This document shows positions 10,976-21,951 of a stretch of DNA of 64,000 nt, piece by piece; within the stretch, counting starts at the first letter, position 1, and each line of letters opens with the position of its first letter. A model generated the notes under the pieces. That model did no database searches. It saw only the letters and a program-made list of their open reading frames with translations, and was not told the DNA's origin. The translations under genes and the position numbers were made by a program. The DNA comes from Jaltomata sinuosa (taxonomy: Eukaryota > Streptophyta > Magnoliopsida > Solanales > Solanaceae), in assembly GCA_003996215.1 (NCBI GenBank), contig QJPP01003155.1:218245-282244 (forward strand), written 5' to 3'.

Positions 10976-12956
10976 AAAATAGTAATGTTTTCTTGGTGTT
11001 TTCCCATTCTCATGTGTTATAACTTGTTCTCGTGCAAGTACATTGCTCCCAAAAAACAACCACCTCGTGGTCAAGCTCAAAAGAGGAAAGAAAGAGCCGC
11101 TACCACTCGGACCCTAGTAGATGAATCGGGTAGCGAAAAAGAAGCAATTGAAGCCCCGGCCTACCAGACTAGGCTATCCAAACGAAGAAACACCCAAGTC
11201 TCCCAGTCTCAGGAGGAGAGTGGGTCATCTAGCAGTAGGTCGGGGAGTGATAGTGGATCTGAAGAAAGTGGTAGCTCCAGCTTCAGTCCGGAAGATGTAA
11301 GTGGTACTGAGGCCACCAAAAAATGCAGAGAGGGCACCCATGGATAGAGAATCGATTCGGTGGGTACTTGAGGGTGCCCAGAAGCACTATCTTGACGGTC
11401 TTACCAAAACAAAATCAAGGATCTACAAAATATCGATAGCTGAGGAAGTGCAAATCATTACCACAGATCTACCAGAATATCCAGTTCTTCAGACACAGTT
11501 TCAGAGGTACCAGCTTGAGTGGATGAGCACACCTCCGGGATTCTATTATCCAGAACTAGTCCAGGAATTCTATGCCAAATATTTGGCACTGTTGGAGAGA
11601 AAATGCGAGAAAGGAAAAGAGGTTAAATCATCACCAAGGAAGGACATGGTTCCGATTCAGGGTAAACAAGTAGACATCTCCCGAGAGATGATTAACAGAG
11701 TCCTCTTCGGCCCTGAATACATTCCTCCACCTGATATGCCAGAGTTTCATGACAAGATTGCCAACACATACTCGCAGAGACCATAGTTAGCACGGACATT
11801 GACTGATGGCTCACCATCTTGGCTAACTCAGAGGGGACGGATATCGAAGCAATCACTGAGCTTCGTAGAAAAGTTCTGGTGGGCTGTTGTGCAGTACAGG
11901 ATCTTTCCTACAGGTGGAGATACTAATCTGGATGACGGAAGATACATCCTAGTGGCAAGTTTGATAGCCGGGTATGTCATAAATTTTGGAATGATAATTG
12001 CAGACGAGATACGGACCAGGGCCATGAAAACCACTTCTTCTTTGCCATTCCCGTGTCTGGTTACTGAATTATGTAGGCGTGCGGAGGTACCGATATTGGA
12101 TGGTATTGATGATCAAGTGACAGCGTCATCCAAGCAAAATATTGTCAAATCAAAGGATGACAATAAGTTTGACATGAGGATTCATAAGCCTCAGATTTTT
12201 GAGGAACCAACCACGACCACCTCCGAGGCGACCGATACTCCATCAGGCACAGAGATGCCACTTGCGGTGTTTGATCCAAAGACTTCACAAATAACTAGAG
12301 CTACTGCCGAAAGCTCTGGCACTGCAACAAGGCCTCCTCTACCACTGGAATATCACATGAATCCCCAAAATTTTGCTAAAATGGTGCAGAAGCAGAAACA
12401 GATGGATAAGCAAATTGCCGCTTGGACGGACTTGTTCAAGCCCATCATTGATGAAGCAATATGGAAGGCTCTGAAGCCATTTGAGGGGCTGCGTGCAAGG
12501 GTCAATGCTATGGAAACCTGGAGGGATGCAAGGCTAAATGAAATGAGCATCCCGGACATGGCAAGATTTGATGTGGAACTGAAGAAGGTAAAGGATAAAA
12601 TCACCGCCCTCAAGCAAGAAAAATCACCTTATGATGAGACTTCGAATTTCGTGCACTTGGAAGAAGAAACCACGATAGTAGATTTGATGGGTCGGCCACT
12701 GAGAATTACTAAAACCCAAGCAGGTGAAAGTGGGGTAAAAAAGTCAAAAAAGAGAAAGCACAGAAAGAAATCATCCGAGGAGGAAGAGTTAGAGGTCGCA
12801 AAGCAGCGGTCAGTGGTAGACGAGCAGCTGCGACAGGAAAGAGTGTGTTCCCAAGCAGCTGGGGCATCATCTAGTGCAGTACCGAAGTCCGGAGAGACTC
12901 TGGTTGTTGAGGAGCTGAGTACGCTGGTCGACACTATTCCAGAACCCGAAGCCTAG
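10934..12956 (+). pseudogene. Third ORF of A, putative plant transposon protein type
   Basis: The N-terminal part (frame of 10934-11347) has a basic stretch and a Ser/Glu-rich acidic stretch. A frameshift near 11300 leads into the frame used from 11301 to 12956, with one TAG at 11784. The core includes YPELVQEFYAKY, KFWWAVVQYR, ILVASLIAGY and LPFPCLVTELC. These resemble the family annotated as 'putative plant transposon protein domain' (PF20167, from memory). The C-terminal part is coiled-coil-like and has a strong basic run KKSKKRKHRKK (about 12737), a likely nuclear signal. I see no signal peptide or membrane segment, so it does not look like an Env protein. The true start codon is uncertain. 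Confidence 0.7.
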
Positions 12957-14354
12957 GCTTCACATGTATCCCTATTCCTTTGTTCTATATTTCTAATTTC
13001 ATGAGCATCGGGGACAATGCTAGATTTCTTTTGTTGGGGGTAAGGGTATCATCACCGAAGGTTTTTGTTGCCGTGTTTCTTTTCCATCGGTGTGCTATCT
13101 AGTAGAACCAGCATGTTTAGGTTGTTTTGTTTTTATTTTGGTTTAGTTGTGTGATGTTGTAGCAAGCATGGCCGTGAATGGTTAAAATAAAAAGGAGCGC
13201 CCTCCAAAAAAGTTGCTTTTTGTACTTGTGTGTGGAAAATTAACTATTATGGATCCTTGAGTGTCTTTGTATGCATGTGCGAAGAATGATCTTGTTTAGG
13301 CTGAACTGTTGTTTCAATGATTGGTAGTGGTATGGTTTCCTGATGCGAAGTGCATGTGAACTTTTTGTTGAAATTTTTACTCTGTGCATGCATCTAGAAC
13401 TTGTCCGATCTATTTTGTTGAAGTTGAAAGCTAGTTGCTTAGGAAAGGATCATAGACCCTTTTTGTGTGTAGTCCACTTATCCCAAAAGACCGCCCAAAT
13501 GTTAATGATCCCTTTGATCCCTGTTTGAGCCTTGATTGACCCCGTTCTTTCTACATCCTATCACCGTCCCTTTTTAATCTTAGAATCCCTATTTTGGCCC
13601 TAGTCCTTCCTTGGACATTGTGCACCTCAACTCAGGCAAACAGCCTAAGTTGAGGGTGGCTACTATAGTGGGAAATTGATAAGAAGAAAAATAAGGGGGA
13701 AAATACTGGTTGTGGATACAAAGGAAAAGTGCGGGTGCGTGCCTAAAAAAAAAAGACAAATTGAATAGGCCGCATCCGTTGCTAGAAAGAAGGGGTTAAA
13801 AGGCGAATAAGGTTGGAGGAGATAGTTCAGTGAAAATGGTAGGTCAGCGATTCCAAGGAAGGCTTAGTCACTAATCCCTAAATGTACCCTACCTTCGCCC
13901 GGAGCCTCGTTACAAGCCGTAACAAGTCCTGTAGTGATCCTGGGCAACTTTCTGAATAATGGAAATAGAATAGTAAGGGCAAGCCTATGGCATTGCATGT
14001 GCATTGTTTGAGATCATTTGTGAGCGTGAGTGCCTTACTTAGTCCCGAAACTCTGTGTGTGGGACTTCCTTGTAGTGAGGGCATCAGGATTTCAATATTA
14101 CTTTCTGATTATTGGGATAGTAGCTCATGCATATATAGAGTGCTTGTTCACATTGGAATGAGACTCTTGGATCCTGATGAGGTAACTTTTCAGAACATTT
14201 TTTGTAGTACCGGGGGAGCTTGGTTTGGATGTCTTAAATCATTGATTGGCCATGGTTTCTAGAAACATGTTTTGTAGTGTCTTAGTTGAGCCGTCAGTTT
14301 TGTTCTTGTTGTCATGTTGGTTGAGGACAAGCGATCGTCTTAAGTCGAGGGTGT
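12957..14354 (+). other. 3' noncoding region of A
   Basis: There is no supported ORF. A G-rich stretch (ttgttgggggtaaggg, about 13034) follows a 'gcatcggggacaatgc' box that B also has near 24222. A long inverted repeat lies at 13625-13655. The region ends at the 3' LTR after a short purine-containing stretch (aagtcgagggtgt) that would be the polypurine tract. Confidence 0.55.
13625..13655 (+). other. Conserved hairpin upstream of the 3' LTR, A copy
   Basis: Left arm CCTCAACTCAGGC and right arm GCCTAAGTTGAGG pair at 12 of 13 positions around the loop AAACA. B (24971-25001) and C (17509-17533, minus) have the same type of hairpin with changed arms and a three-base loop. Confidence 0.65.
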
Positions 14355-15845
14355 TGATGTGCCGGGATTCTACGGCACATTTGACGCCTTAAACTAAGAA
14401 TACTCACAAGTTTTTAAGCAACCCTTGTGGGTTTTTTGATGTTTTTATGTTGTATTTGTAGGAAATGGAGACAAAGATAGAAAAAGAAGAAAATACGCTC
14501 AAAGAACCCCAGTGTATAGGAGTGACGCTTGGCATGACGGGTCGTCACACATGTGACTGACCGTCAACCAAGCCACAAAACCTGGCAGCAACTAAAAGTT
14601 CACTGGATAGTGGCGACGGATGGCTTGACGGGTCATCACACCTTTGACTGACCGTCAGCCAAGCCGTCAAGTGAGAGAAAATAGAGATCTTGCACTGGAT
14701 AGTGGTGACGGATGGAGTGACGGCTAGTCACAGACCTGACGGACCATCAGGGAAGCCGTCAAGCTTTGAAAGTCGAATTCAGCCACTGCCTAAGGGCGAC
14801 AGTTCATCTGACGGCCAGTCACATACTTGACGGCCCATCAGGTGAAGCCGTCAAAGTCAAAAGCGGGATTCGATTTTATTTTTGGAACTTTATTTTTCCT
14901 GGACTAATATAATTACCCAGTGTTAGGGTTATTTTTAGCATCGATCATCCGACACTTGTAACATATTTTTGAGAACAACTTTGAGAGAAAAGAACGAAGA
15001 AAACAATATCTTTGTCTTCTTCCTTGGGATTTTTACCATTGGTGCTTGGATTCTACGAAGTTCAAAGTCAAGTAATAATTTTCTATTGTAAGAATTCCTT
15101 CTTCTCATATGAATACTATTATTTCTTTACTTCGTTTTACTAGCATGAGTGGCTAACTTCCCACAACTAGGGTTGTGGGAGCCATGGCAAAAGTAACAAT
15201 ATAGATTACGAGTAGTGTTGGGTTTGATTTATATGTTGTTCACTTTGTTAATCATGTGTTATTAATATTTTCTAATGGTTGCAAACATTAGGACATGCCT
15301 AGGTTTAATTTGCTTGAACTAAGAGATTAAAACCGGGTAAATGTGATTAACAATGAGGATTCGAGACTTTTAACTCTCATCTTATGATTAATGCTTTAGC
15401 AAGATTGATCTACTTGATGTTTCGGATTGAAATGAGAAATTTTACTTTTTCAAGTTCGAGAGAATTGGAAAGGAAATTCGTCTATTTAGTTGAGAAACGC
15501 TTAGATGATAACATGAATTCAATCACATCGTGATAGACATATGGAAAGAACCCGACTAAGCTTTAAATCGAAATTGTTACGACGCCATGGTGAACACTTC
15601 CCTAGTTCACTTCTCATATTGATTTTAAACTCTTGAAAATTTGTTGATTGTTATTTAAATTGATTGAAAGTTGATAATTATAACCCCCCCTAAATTACCG
15701 TAAACTATCAAATACTAGTCAACTAAGTTACTAATGACTTAATTTATACTTTATTCCCTGTGGGATCGACCCCAACCTTGGTTGGGTTCTATATTTGACA
15801 ACGACCGCTTGCACTTCTTAATTGAAGTGTAATTTGGGCGTATCA
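14355..15845 (+). repeat. 3' LTR of element A
   Basis: It starts TGATGTGCC and ends GGGCGTATCA. It aligns end to end with 2450-3942. The U3 minisatellite units start at 14510, 14601, 14693 and 14784 with the same 91-92 base spacing. The TATA box is altered to TATAATTA (14908-14915). Confidence 0.93.
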
Positions 15846-15850
15846 CTACT
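15846..15850 (+). repeat. Target-site duplication of element A, right
   Basis: CTACT, identical to 2445-2449. Confidence 0.9.
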
Positions 15851-16546
15851 CATGCTAAAGGAAAGAAATATACCAAGTGGGTAAGTCAAATTCCTCTTTA
15901 TTCAAGTGTAATTTTAATATCCAAGCTCAGTTTTGTACACAAATGGTGAACTAAGAATTGGAAGAAAGAATTGATTGAAACCCTCTTCTTCTTCTTCTTA
16001 GAGAGAAAATTTATTCTCAAAACTAAAATTCCTCAAGAGTATTCAGAACTGAAGAATTGTTTTTACAATTGTGCCTAAATGGGTGGACAAAATGACCTTC
16101 TGGTGGTGTGCAACGCGACGTGCGATTCGCACGTCATGATATGCGCGTTGCACACCCTCTTCAGTTGAACCTGTGACAGAGCTAACTTAAGAGATGTCAT
16201 GCAAATGAGGTATGGTTCGCACCATGAGTTATGCGCATCACAATGACCACACCTCATAACAGACCCTTCAGTCGATTCAAGGCTCCATGCGGTGAGAAGT
16301 ACGAAATGCACCAAGGCTTGTGCGTGTCGCACAAGTGCCGCATCTCAAGGCAGAATCTCCATCCTTTTCGATCACTTCACACTTCACTCCTTTTAAGCTC
16401 TTTGTGGGTCCATTTCCTTATTTTTCCTCTTTGATCATAAGTACCTGCATAGATATCAATAAAGGCCATAAGAACCTCTAAATCTATTCAAAACATAACA
16501 ATAATTCATAGATAAAGGCTCAATAAGTTGGTAGATACGACTTATC
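15851..16546 (-). mobile_element. 3' LTR of element C, proximal half
   Basis: On the minus strand the LTR starts TGATAAGTCGTATC at 16546. It is preceded there by a polypurine tract (ttttgggggtt, just right of 16546). With 1677-2449 the LTR totals about 1.47 kb once A is removed. Positions 16100-16345 hold several short CpG palindromes, such as GTGCGATTCGCAC and ATGCGCAT. Confidence 0.75.
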
Positions 16547-18045
16547 AAACCCCCAAAATTGAACTATTGCTTGTTCTCAGGCAAGATACTCACAAGGAAA
16601 GGAATGAATTATGCTCTAGACTCAATCAAGGCACAAAAGACTAATTTATGCTAAAAATCAACAAAAAGAATAAAAAAAATACTCAAACAAATAGACTCAA
16701 CTACAATGGTCATCTCAATTTGAACCACCACAATATCAAGGCAATTGGTCATTTCAAAACCTTTTCCAAAAGGACTTTATTTTTCATTCAAAATCAAGGG
16801 AATTTTGTCATTCAAAACAAGACATTTAAACTTCTCAAGTCATTGGCATGGACCGTCAAGGTTTGCCTTGAGATTCACCACACAACTTGTCTCATTCATT
16901 CCTCTCAATTGAAATAGAGACTTCATGTTTCAATTCGAGTGCATAATTCCACTCAACACAAGAGAGAATCCCACTTACAATCATGCAATTTTCAAAACAA
17001 AGGGATTATAAAAGAACCAAGAAGACTCTCACTCTCTCAAGGAAGTTCAAGTGCACACACGTCGAACCATAGTCTTGCCCTTAATGTACATCGCCACTAA
17101 TGTAGGGTAGCCAAGCTCAGAATCACCAAGGACTTGCGGGTTATGATGTTGGCTAGGGCTAAGGTGAGGATTTCATTTGGTTCAAGTGATTACACCTCCC
17201 TAATGCTCTTTGTTGTCATTTCGAACACCGCTCACATTTTCAAATTTCAACTTCACCTTATTTCTCCCTCACACAACCCAAGCTTCTCCTTTTCAATTAG
17301 GATCATTCAAACTCCTTGTATCACCTACATTTGGTAGCACCTATTCTTGCTTTTCATTTTTCTTATTGGATTGAACTTTTGGAGCAATTTTTAATTCAAA
17401 CTTAAGTTGCTACCTTGCACTTGAAGTGCATTCCTTTTCTTCTCCTCATTTGATCACATGCACCCCCAAACTTAGGCATTTGCCCATGTTGTCTTTTTAT
17501 TTCCCTCCAAACTTAGGCTTTTAGCCTACGTTTCATTTCCAAGCAATTAGGAAAGATGGGTTCCAAGATAGAGGTTCCAAAAAGATCAAGGTATTAAACA
17601 AGGTGCCAAAGAACGGCCACAATCTTAAAAGGGATCACTAGGATTGATGTTGAGAGAAGTCATTTGGGTGAAATGGCTATCAAAAAGGGCCTAATGTCAT
17701 CTTCCAAGCTCTGTCACACCTAGAATTTTGCCTTGAATCACCCTCGGGGAAAGTTCTAGATAACACACATGCACGGGAATCAAGGTGAAGCCTTACCACA
17801 CAAGGCATTATGCCACAAGACTTCTCTCATTAGTCTCAAAATTAATTTAGACAAATGACTTTCGACAAGCTATTCCGAGTTCATTACACATCGCTTGTGA
17901 GTCAATCAAGCAAAAGCAAGAGTGTACAAGTCTTGACAAGAGAATGGTTTTCCTTAAAAATTTATTTCCCTTCTTCCTTTTATTTCAAAAAACAATTTGC
18001 CAAGAAACGTTTTTTGGTGGGCCCATTCCGAGACAAGCAACTACA
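16547..18045 (-). other. 3' internal noncoding region of element C
   Basis: It holds the polypurine tract next to the LTR and a conserved hairpin (17509-17533). It also has several 'aaacttaggc' words that match the 'gcctaagtt' words upstream of the 3' LTRs of A and B, on the opposite strand. No ORF can be supported. Its outer end is fused to the plus-strand RT of element B near 18045, so the remainder of C is missing. Confidence 0.6.
17509..17533 (-). other. Conserved hairpin upstream of the 3' LTR, C copy
   Basis: On the plus strand AAACTTAGGCT (17509-17519) and AGCCTACGTTT (17523-17533) pair at 10 of 11 positions around TTT. It lies about 0.96 kb from the LTR, comparable to A and B. Confidence 0.55.
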
Positions 18046-20420
18046 GACTCAACAATCAGATCTTGATTGCTCCTGAGGACCAAGAGAAAACCACTTTCAC
18101 CTATCCATATGAGAATTTTACTTTCAAGAGGATGTCGTTCGGTTTGTGCAATGCGCCGGCTATATTTCAGTGTTGTATGATGTCCATTTTCTCAGACATG
18201 GTGGAGGACACTATTGAGGTATTTATGGATGAATTTTTTGTAGTAGGTGACTCTTTTGAAGATTTTCTAGAACATCTCAGCTGCGTACTGAAACGATGTG
18301 AAGACTACAACCCGGTGATGAATTGGGAAAAATGTCACTTCATGGTGAAGGAGGGCATAGTGCTTGGTCACCAGATTTCTAAGAAGGTTATAGAGGTTGA
18401 TAGAGCAAATATTGAGGTGATTGAAAAACTGCCTCCACTAATTTCTATGAAGGGAATTTGGAGCTTTATGGGGCATGCTGGCTTTTATAGGAGGTTTATC
18501 AAGGACTTCTCCAAAATTTCTAATCCATTGTGCAAGCTGTTAGAGAAAGAGGTAAAGTTTGTGTTTGATGATGTGTGTCTGAAGGAATTTGAGTGCCTTA
18601 AAGAAAAGCTGGTCTCAGCTACAATTATTATCTCTCCTGATTGGTCCCAACCTTTTAAGGTTATGTGTGATGCTAGTGGAGTGGCGCTAGGAGCAGTCCT
18701 AGGCCAAAGGCGTGAAAAGATCCTCCATCCAATATACTATGCTAGTAAGTCACTTAACCCAGCTCAGAAGAATTATACTATAACTGAACATGAGCTGCTT
18801 GCTGTGGTCTTTGCGTTTGAAAAATTTAGATCTTATTTGCTTGGCACCAAGGTGGTGGTGCACACTGACCATGCAGCTCTACATTATCTCATGGCAAAAA
18901 AGGATGCGAAACCAAGGCTGATTAGATGGGTGTTGCCACTACAAGAGTTTGATTTTGAGGTCAAGGACCAAAAGGGCACAAAGAATCAAGTGGCAGACCA
19001 TTTGTATAGGCTGGAAGAGGAAGCAATGTTGAAGCTGAATAATGAGCAGGAGATAGATGACTGGTTTCCTGATGAACAAGTGTTTGCTGCTTCTCAAAAT
19101 TTGATCCCATGGTTTGCGGACATTGCCAACTGTTTGTCAAGTGATTTAATAACTGATGATATGTCTGTTCACCAAAGAATAATGTTCATGTCCGATGTGA
19201 AAAAGTACTTCTGGGAAGAGCCATTCTTGTTTCGTGTGTGTGCTGATACAGTGATCCGGAGATGTGTGCCTGAAGTTGAGATGATGGAGATACTAGAAGC
19301 TTGCCATTCATCCCCTGTTGGAGGTCATCATAGTGGTATTCGAATTGCTCACAAAATTCTGCAATACAACTATTATTGGCCGACTATTCACAAAGACGCC
19401 CATGAGTTTGCTAAGGCTTGCAGTAGATGCCAAAGGGAAAGAGGTATATCAAGGAGGCAGGAGCTTCCTCTTAATCCCATCTTGGTGATCGAGCTATTTG
19501 ATGTTTGGGGTATTGACTTTATGGGTCTGTTCGTGTTGTCTAATGGGAACCGGTACATACTGGTGGCTGTGGACTATGTATCTAAGTGGGTGGAAGCAGT
19601 TGCGCTTCCCAGTAATGAAGGAAAATGTGTCACAGTGTTCTTGAAAAAGAACATTTTCTTCAGGTTTGGTAAGCCAAGAGCAATTATTAGCGATGAAGGC
19701 TCTCACTTTTGCAACAAGCTATTTCGAGCTTTGCTTGAGAAATATGGAGTTAAACACAGAGTTGCAACCCCTTATCATCCTTAGACGAGTGGATAAGTGG
19801 AGGTTTCCAACAGAGAGATAAAGTCAATCCTGTCCAAGACTGTCAATACAAATAGAAAGGATTGGTCGTGGAAGTTAGATGATGCTTTGTGGGCATACTG
19901 GACTGCTTTCAAGAACCCAATAGGTATGTCACCCTATCAACTTGTGTTTGGTAAGGCGTGCCATCTTCCGGTTGAGTTAGAGCATAAGGCCATGTGGGCA
20001 TTGAAGAAGCTAAACTTAGACTGATCTGAAGCATATTTACAGTGGCTTGGGTAGTTGAATGGATTGGATGAGTTCCGTCTGAATGCATATGAGAGCGCAA
20101 CACTGTACAAAGAGAGGATGAAGCTGTATCATGACCGGAAGATAGAAAAGAGAGATTTCCAGTCGGGTGACTTGGTCCTGCTCTTCAATTCTAGACTTTG
20201 CTTGTTTCCTGTCAAGCTGAAGTCTAAGTGGATTGGACCCTTCAAGGTGGTACAAGTTTTTCTTCATGGGGCTGTTGAACTTGAAAACCATGAGGGAAAA
20301 AGGTTTAAGGCAAACGGACAGCTGATCAAAGCTTATTTTAGTACAACAGAGGAGATCAAAATGATTGAAGCTTGGAGCATTGATGAATTCATCCCACCCA
20401 AGGAGCTTGATAAAGTCTGA
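18046..20420 (+). pseudogene. pol: pol fragment of B: RT, RNase H, integrase
   Basis: The first recognisable residues are those before PEDQEKTTF in RT. The catalytic FMDD reads FMDE (18222-18233), so the second Asp is lost. RNase H spans about 18660-19010. Integrase has HSSPVGGHH plus CSRCQ, then WGIDFMG, IISDEGSHF and VEVSNREI. The frame is otherwise intact, except for stops at 19782-19784 (TAG), about 19794 (TAA) and about 20022 (TGA), and a TAG near 20053. The first two replace Gln or similar codons in the PQTSGxVEV motif. The C-terminal module ends with a TGA at 20418-20420, inside the hairpin loop. Confidence 0.9.
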
Positions 20421-20484
20421 GTAATCAAGCAACCTGCGTCATGCCGCGATGTTAAATCAGGCGCTGCATGTGAGTCAACCCATG
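20405..20484 (+). ncRNA. Three-hairpin module at the pol stop, copy 2
   Basis: Hairpin I has arms GCTTGAT and ATCAAGC, with the loop aaagtctgagta carrying the pol TGA (20418-20420). Hairpin II pairs CGTC (20437) with GATG (20448). Hairpin III is CATGTG/CCCATG with one mismatch (20467-20484). The spacing from hairpin II to III is 15 bases, as in the other copies. Confidence 0.7.
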
Positions 20485-20528
20485 AACTTGTACGTTATTT
20501 TGTTTTATGTTTAGTTTAATAGTTGTAG

Positions 20529-20612
20529 AGTGTTTTGGTGAAGTCTGAGTAACCAAAACACTTGCGTCATGCCGCGACGTTATATCAGGAGCTGCATGGG
20601 AGGCAACCCATG
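20529..20612 (+). ncRNA. Three-hairpin module, copy 3
   Basis: This is the best-formed copy. Arms AGTGTTTTGGT (20529-20539) and ACCAAAACACT (20552-20562) pair perfectly around gaagtctgagta. CGTC/GACG is at 20565/20576, and CATGGG/CCCATG at 20595/20607. It lies 124 bases after copy 2 and is not in a coding region. Confidence 0.72.
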
Positions 20613-21951
20613 GATTTATATATGTTCGTTTTGCAAAAGGAAGGGGATGAGAACAAGGGCTAAAACTGTAGGCAAGAAGGGATCCCATGGGTCCTGTGAT
20701 GGGCCATCGCAGGCGTCACACCCGTGGGACTGGAGACATCCAACAAGGAAATTTTCTAAGTATGATAGAATAGTGTCTGTCTCATTTCCACGTCCTACAT
20801 GATCGCAGCTCCGATGGGCGTGGGAATGGGCTTGAAGCCCCTCAAGAAGAAAAGAAAATTCTCTAAGTGCGCAAAAAAGAGTGTCTGCCTCATTCCTCCG
20901 TCCTACATGATTGGACATCACATCCCCGACGGGCGTGGGAACGGGCGTGAAGCTCTTACAGGCAGGAAAAGTTTTTTCTAGGTATGGATGCAGGATGCAC
21001 TTCCATAATCCCACATCCCACATGATGGGTCGTCGTAGCTCCGACGGGTGTGGGAATGGGCATGATTCCTCAAGCTACAAAAAAGAAAAGAAAAGGGGGC
21101 CGTCATCCAGGTAAGTAGGATACGATGGGACGTAGCTCTTTCGACGGGCGTCGCATAGCCCGTTGTCTGGGTCGGTCAAGGGAAGGTCAACAAAGTTTAA
21201 ATCTTTTAACCCGTGACCCGACCCGACCCAGATCCCTTTCCCTTTTTCTCCCCCCCGCCTATTAAATTTTTGACCTCATTCAATGAGGTCAAAACCCATT
21301 ACACTCTCCTTCTCACACATGATTCCTCTCCTTTTCTCCACTAAATCACATCCCAAATCTCTCACACACGATCACTACCACCAATTTCCATACAATCTCC
21401 ACCAAGTCACAAGTAACTCATTCATCAAGTTTGTTACAAGAAGCTTTTGGTAAACCAACAAAGTAAGTTTTTCTTTCTTGTAGTTGGTCAACAATGACTA
21501 AAGGGTTTGTGTTTGTGTTTCAAAGTTGGACATTATGTTTAAATCACAACCCTAGTTATAAGAATGTTGCTTGATGATTGGGCAAAAGCATACCAATAAG
21601 TTGGGAATTAGGTTGGGTAGTGTGTTGTTATAGATACATGAGTTTTTGGTGTTTGTTTCTGTGTTGGTGATGAACAATCTGGGTATGTGTGCAAAAAAAC
21701 TAGAGAGAAAATATTTTGTGGACCTGATTGGATCCTACAGGCTAGCAGACGGGACGTCTGAGGCACGACAGGCGTCAGACAGGGCGTGGAACCGGCTTAA
21801 AACTTGAAAAAGTTTATGGCCGGATCCTACGCCTAACCCGACGGGATGTTGGACCTCCCATGCCTGTGGCATATGCCCGTGGGAGGACAACTATCCTTAA
21901 AAATCCCACGGGTCCATTCCGACGCCAGTCCCATGGGACGTCGGCCCTCCC
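20613..21951 (+). promoter_or_regulatory. Spacer of B with repeats and possible internal promoter
   Basis: No ORF is supported. GACGGGCGT-rich repeats with a period of roughly 105 bases lie at about 20680-21180. An 'acccgacccgaccc' box (about 21213) and TATTAAAT (21260) follow. Then comes a CT- and CA-rich leader with a possible donor AA|GTAAGT (GT at 21463). A second GACG-rich stretch lies at 21720-21950. The order matches the spacer of A although the sequences differ. Promoter and intron are inference. Confidence 0.4.
20680..21180 (+). repeat. GACGGGCGT minisatellite in the spacer of B
   Basis: Related blocks begin near 20789, 20902 and 21006. Each has a 'cctacatgat' or 'cccacatgat' word followed by ccGAYGGGYGTGGGAA. 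The same words occur in the LTR of B, in other order. Confidence 0.55.

Larger units (their letters stand above)
2450..15845 (+). mobile_element. Complete Athila-like LTR retrotransposon (element A)
   Basis: The element has two LTRs of 1493 and 1491 bases that are roughly 94-95% alike by eye. It also has a tRNA-Asp primer site, gag, protease, RT, RNase H, integrase and a third ORF, and a perfect 5-bp duplication. It inserted into the 3' LTR of element C, so it is younger than C. All coding regions carry stops or frameshifts, so it is not autonomous now. The Athila assignment rests on gag and protease motifs (FLERFFPP, DLGASINLMP, GRPFLAT), the tRNA-Asp primer site and the long 3' region with an extra ORF. 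Confidence 0.93.

Noticed and set aside
10934..12956. Envelope-type gene after pol
   Set aside because: No signal peptide, membrane helix or glycoprotein features. The core fits the plant transposon protein family better.
13343..14262. Short open frames in the 3' part of A
   Set aside because: Not shared with B, no domain, and located in the noncoding region before the LTR.
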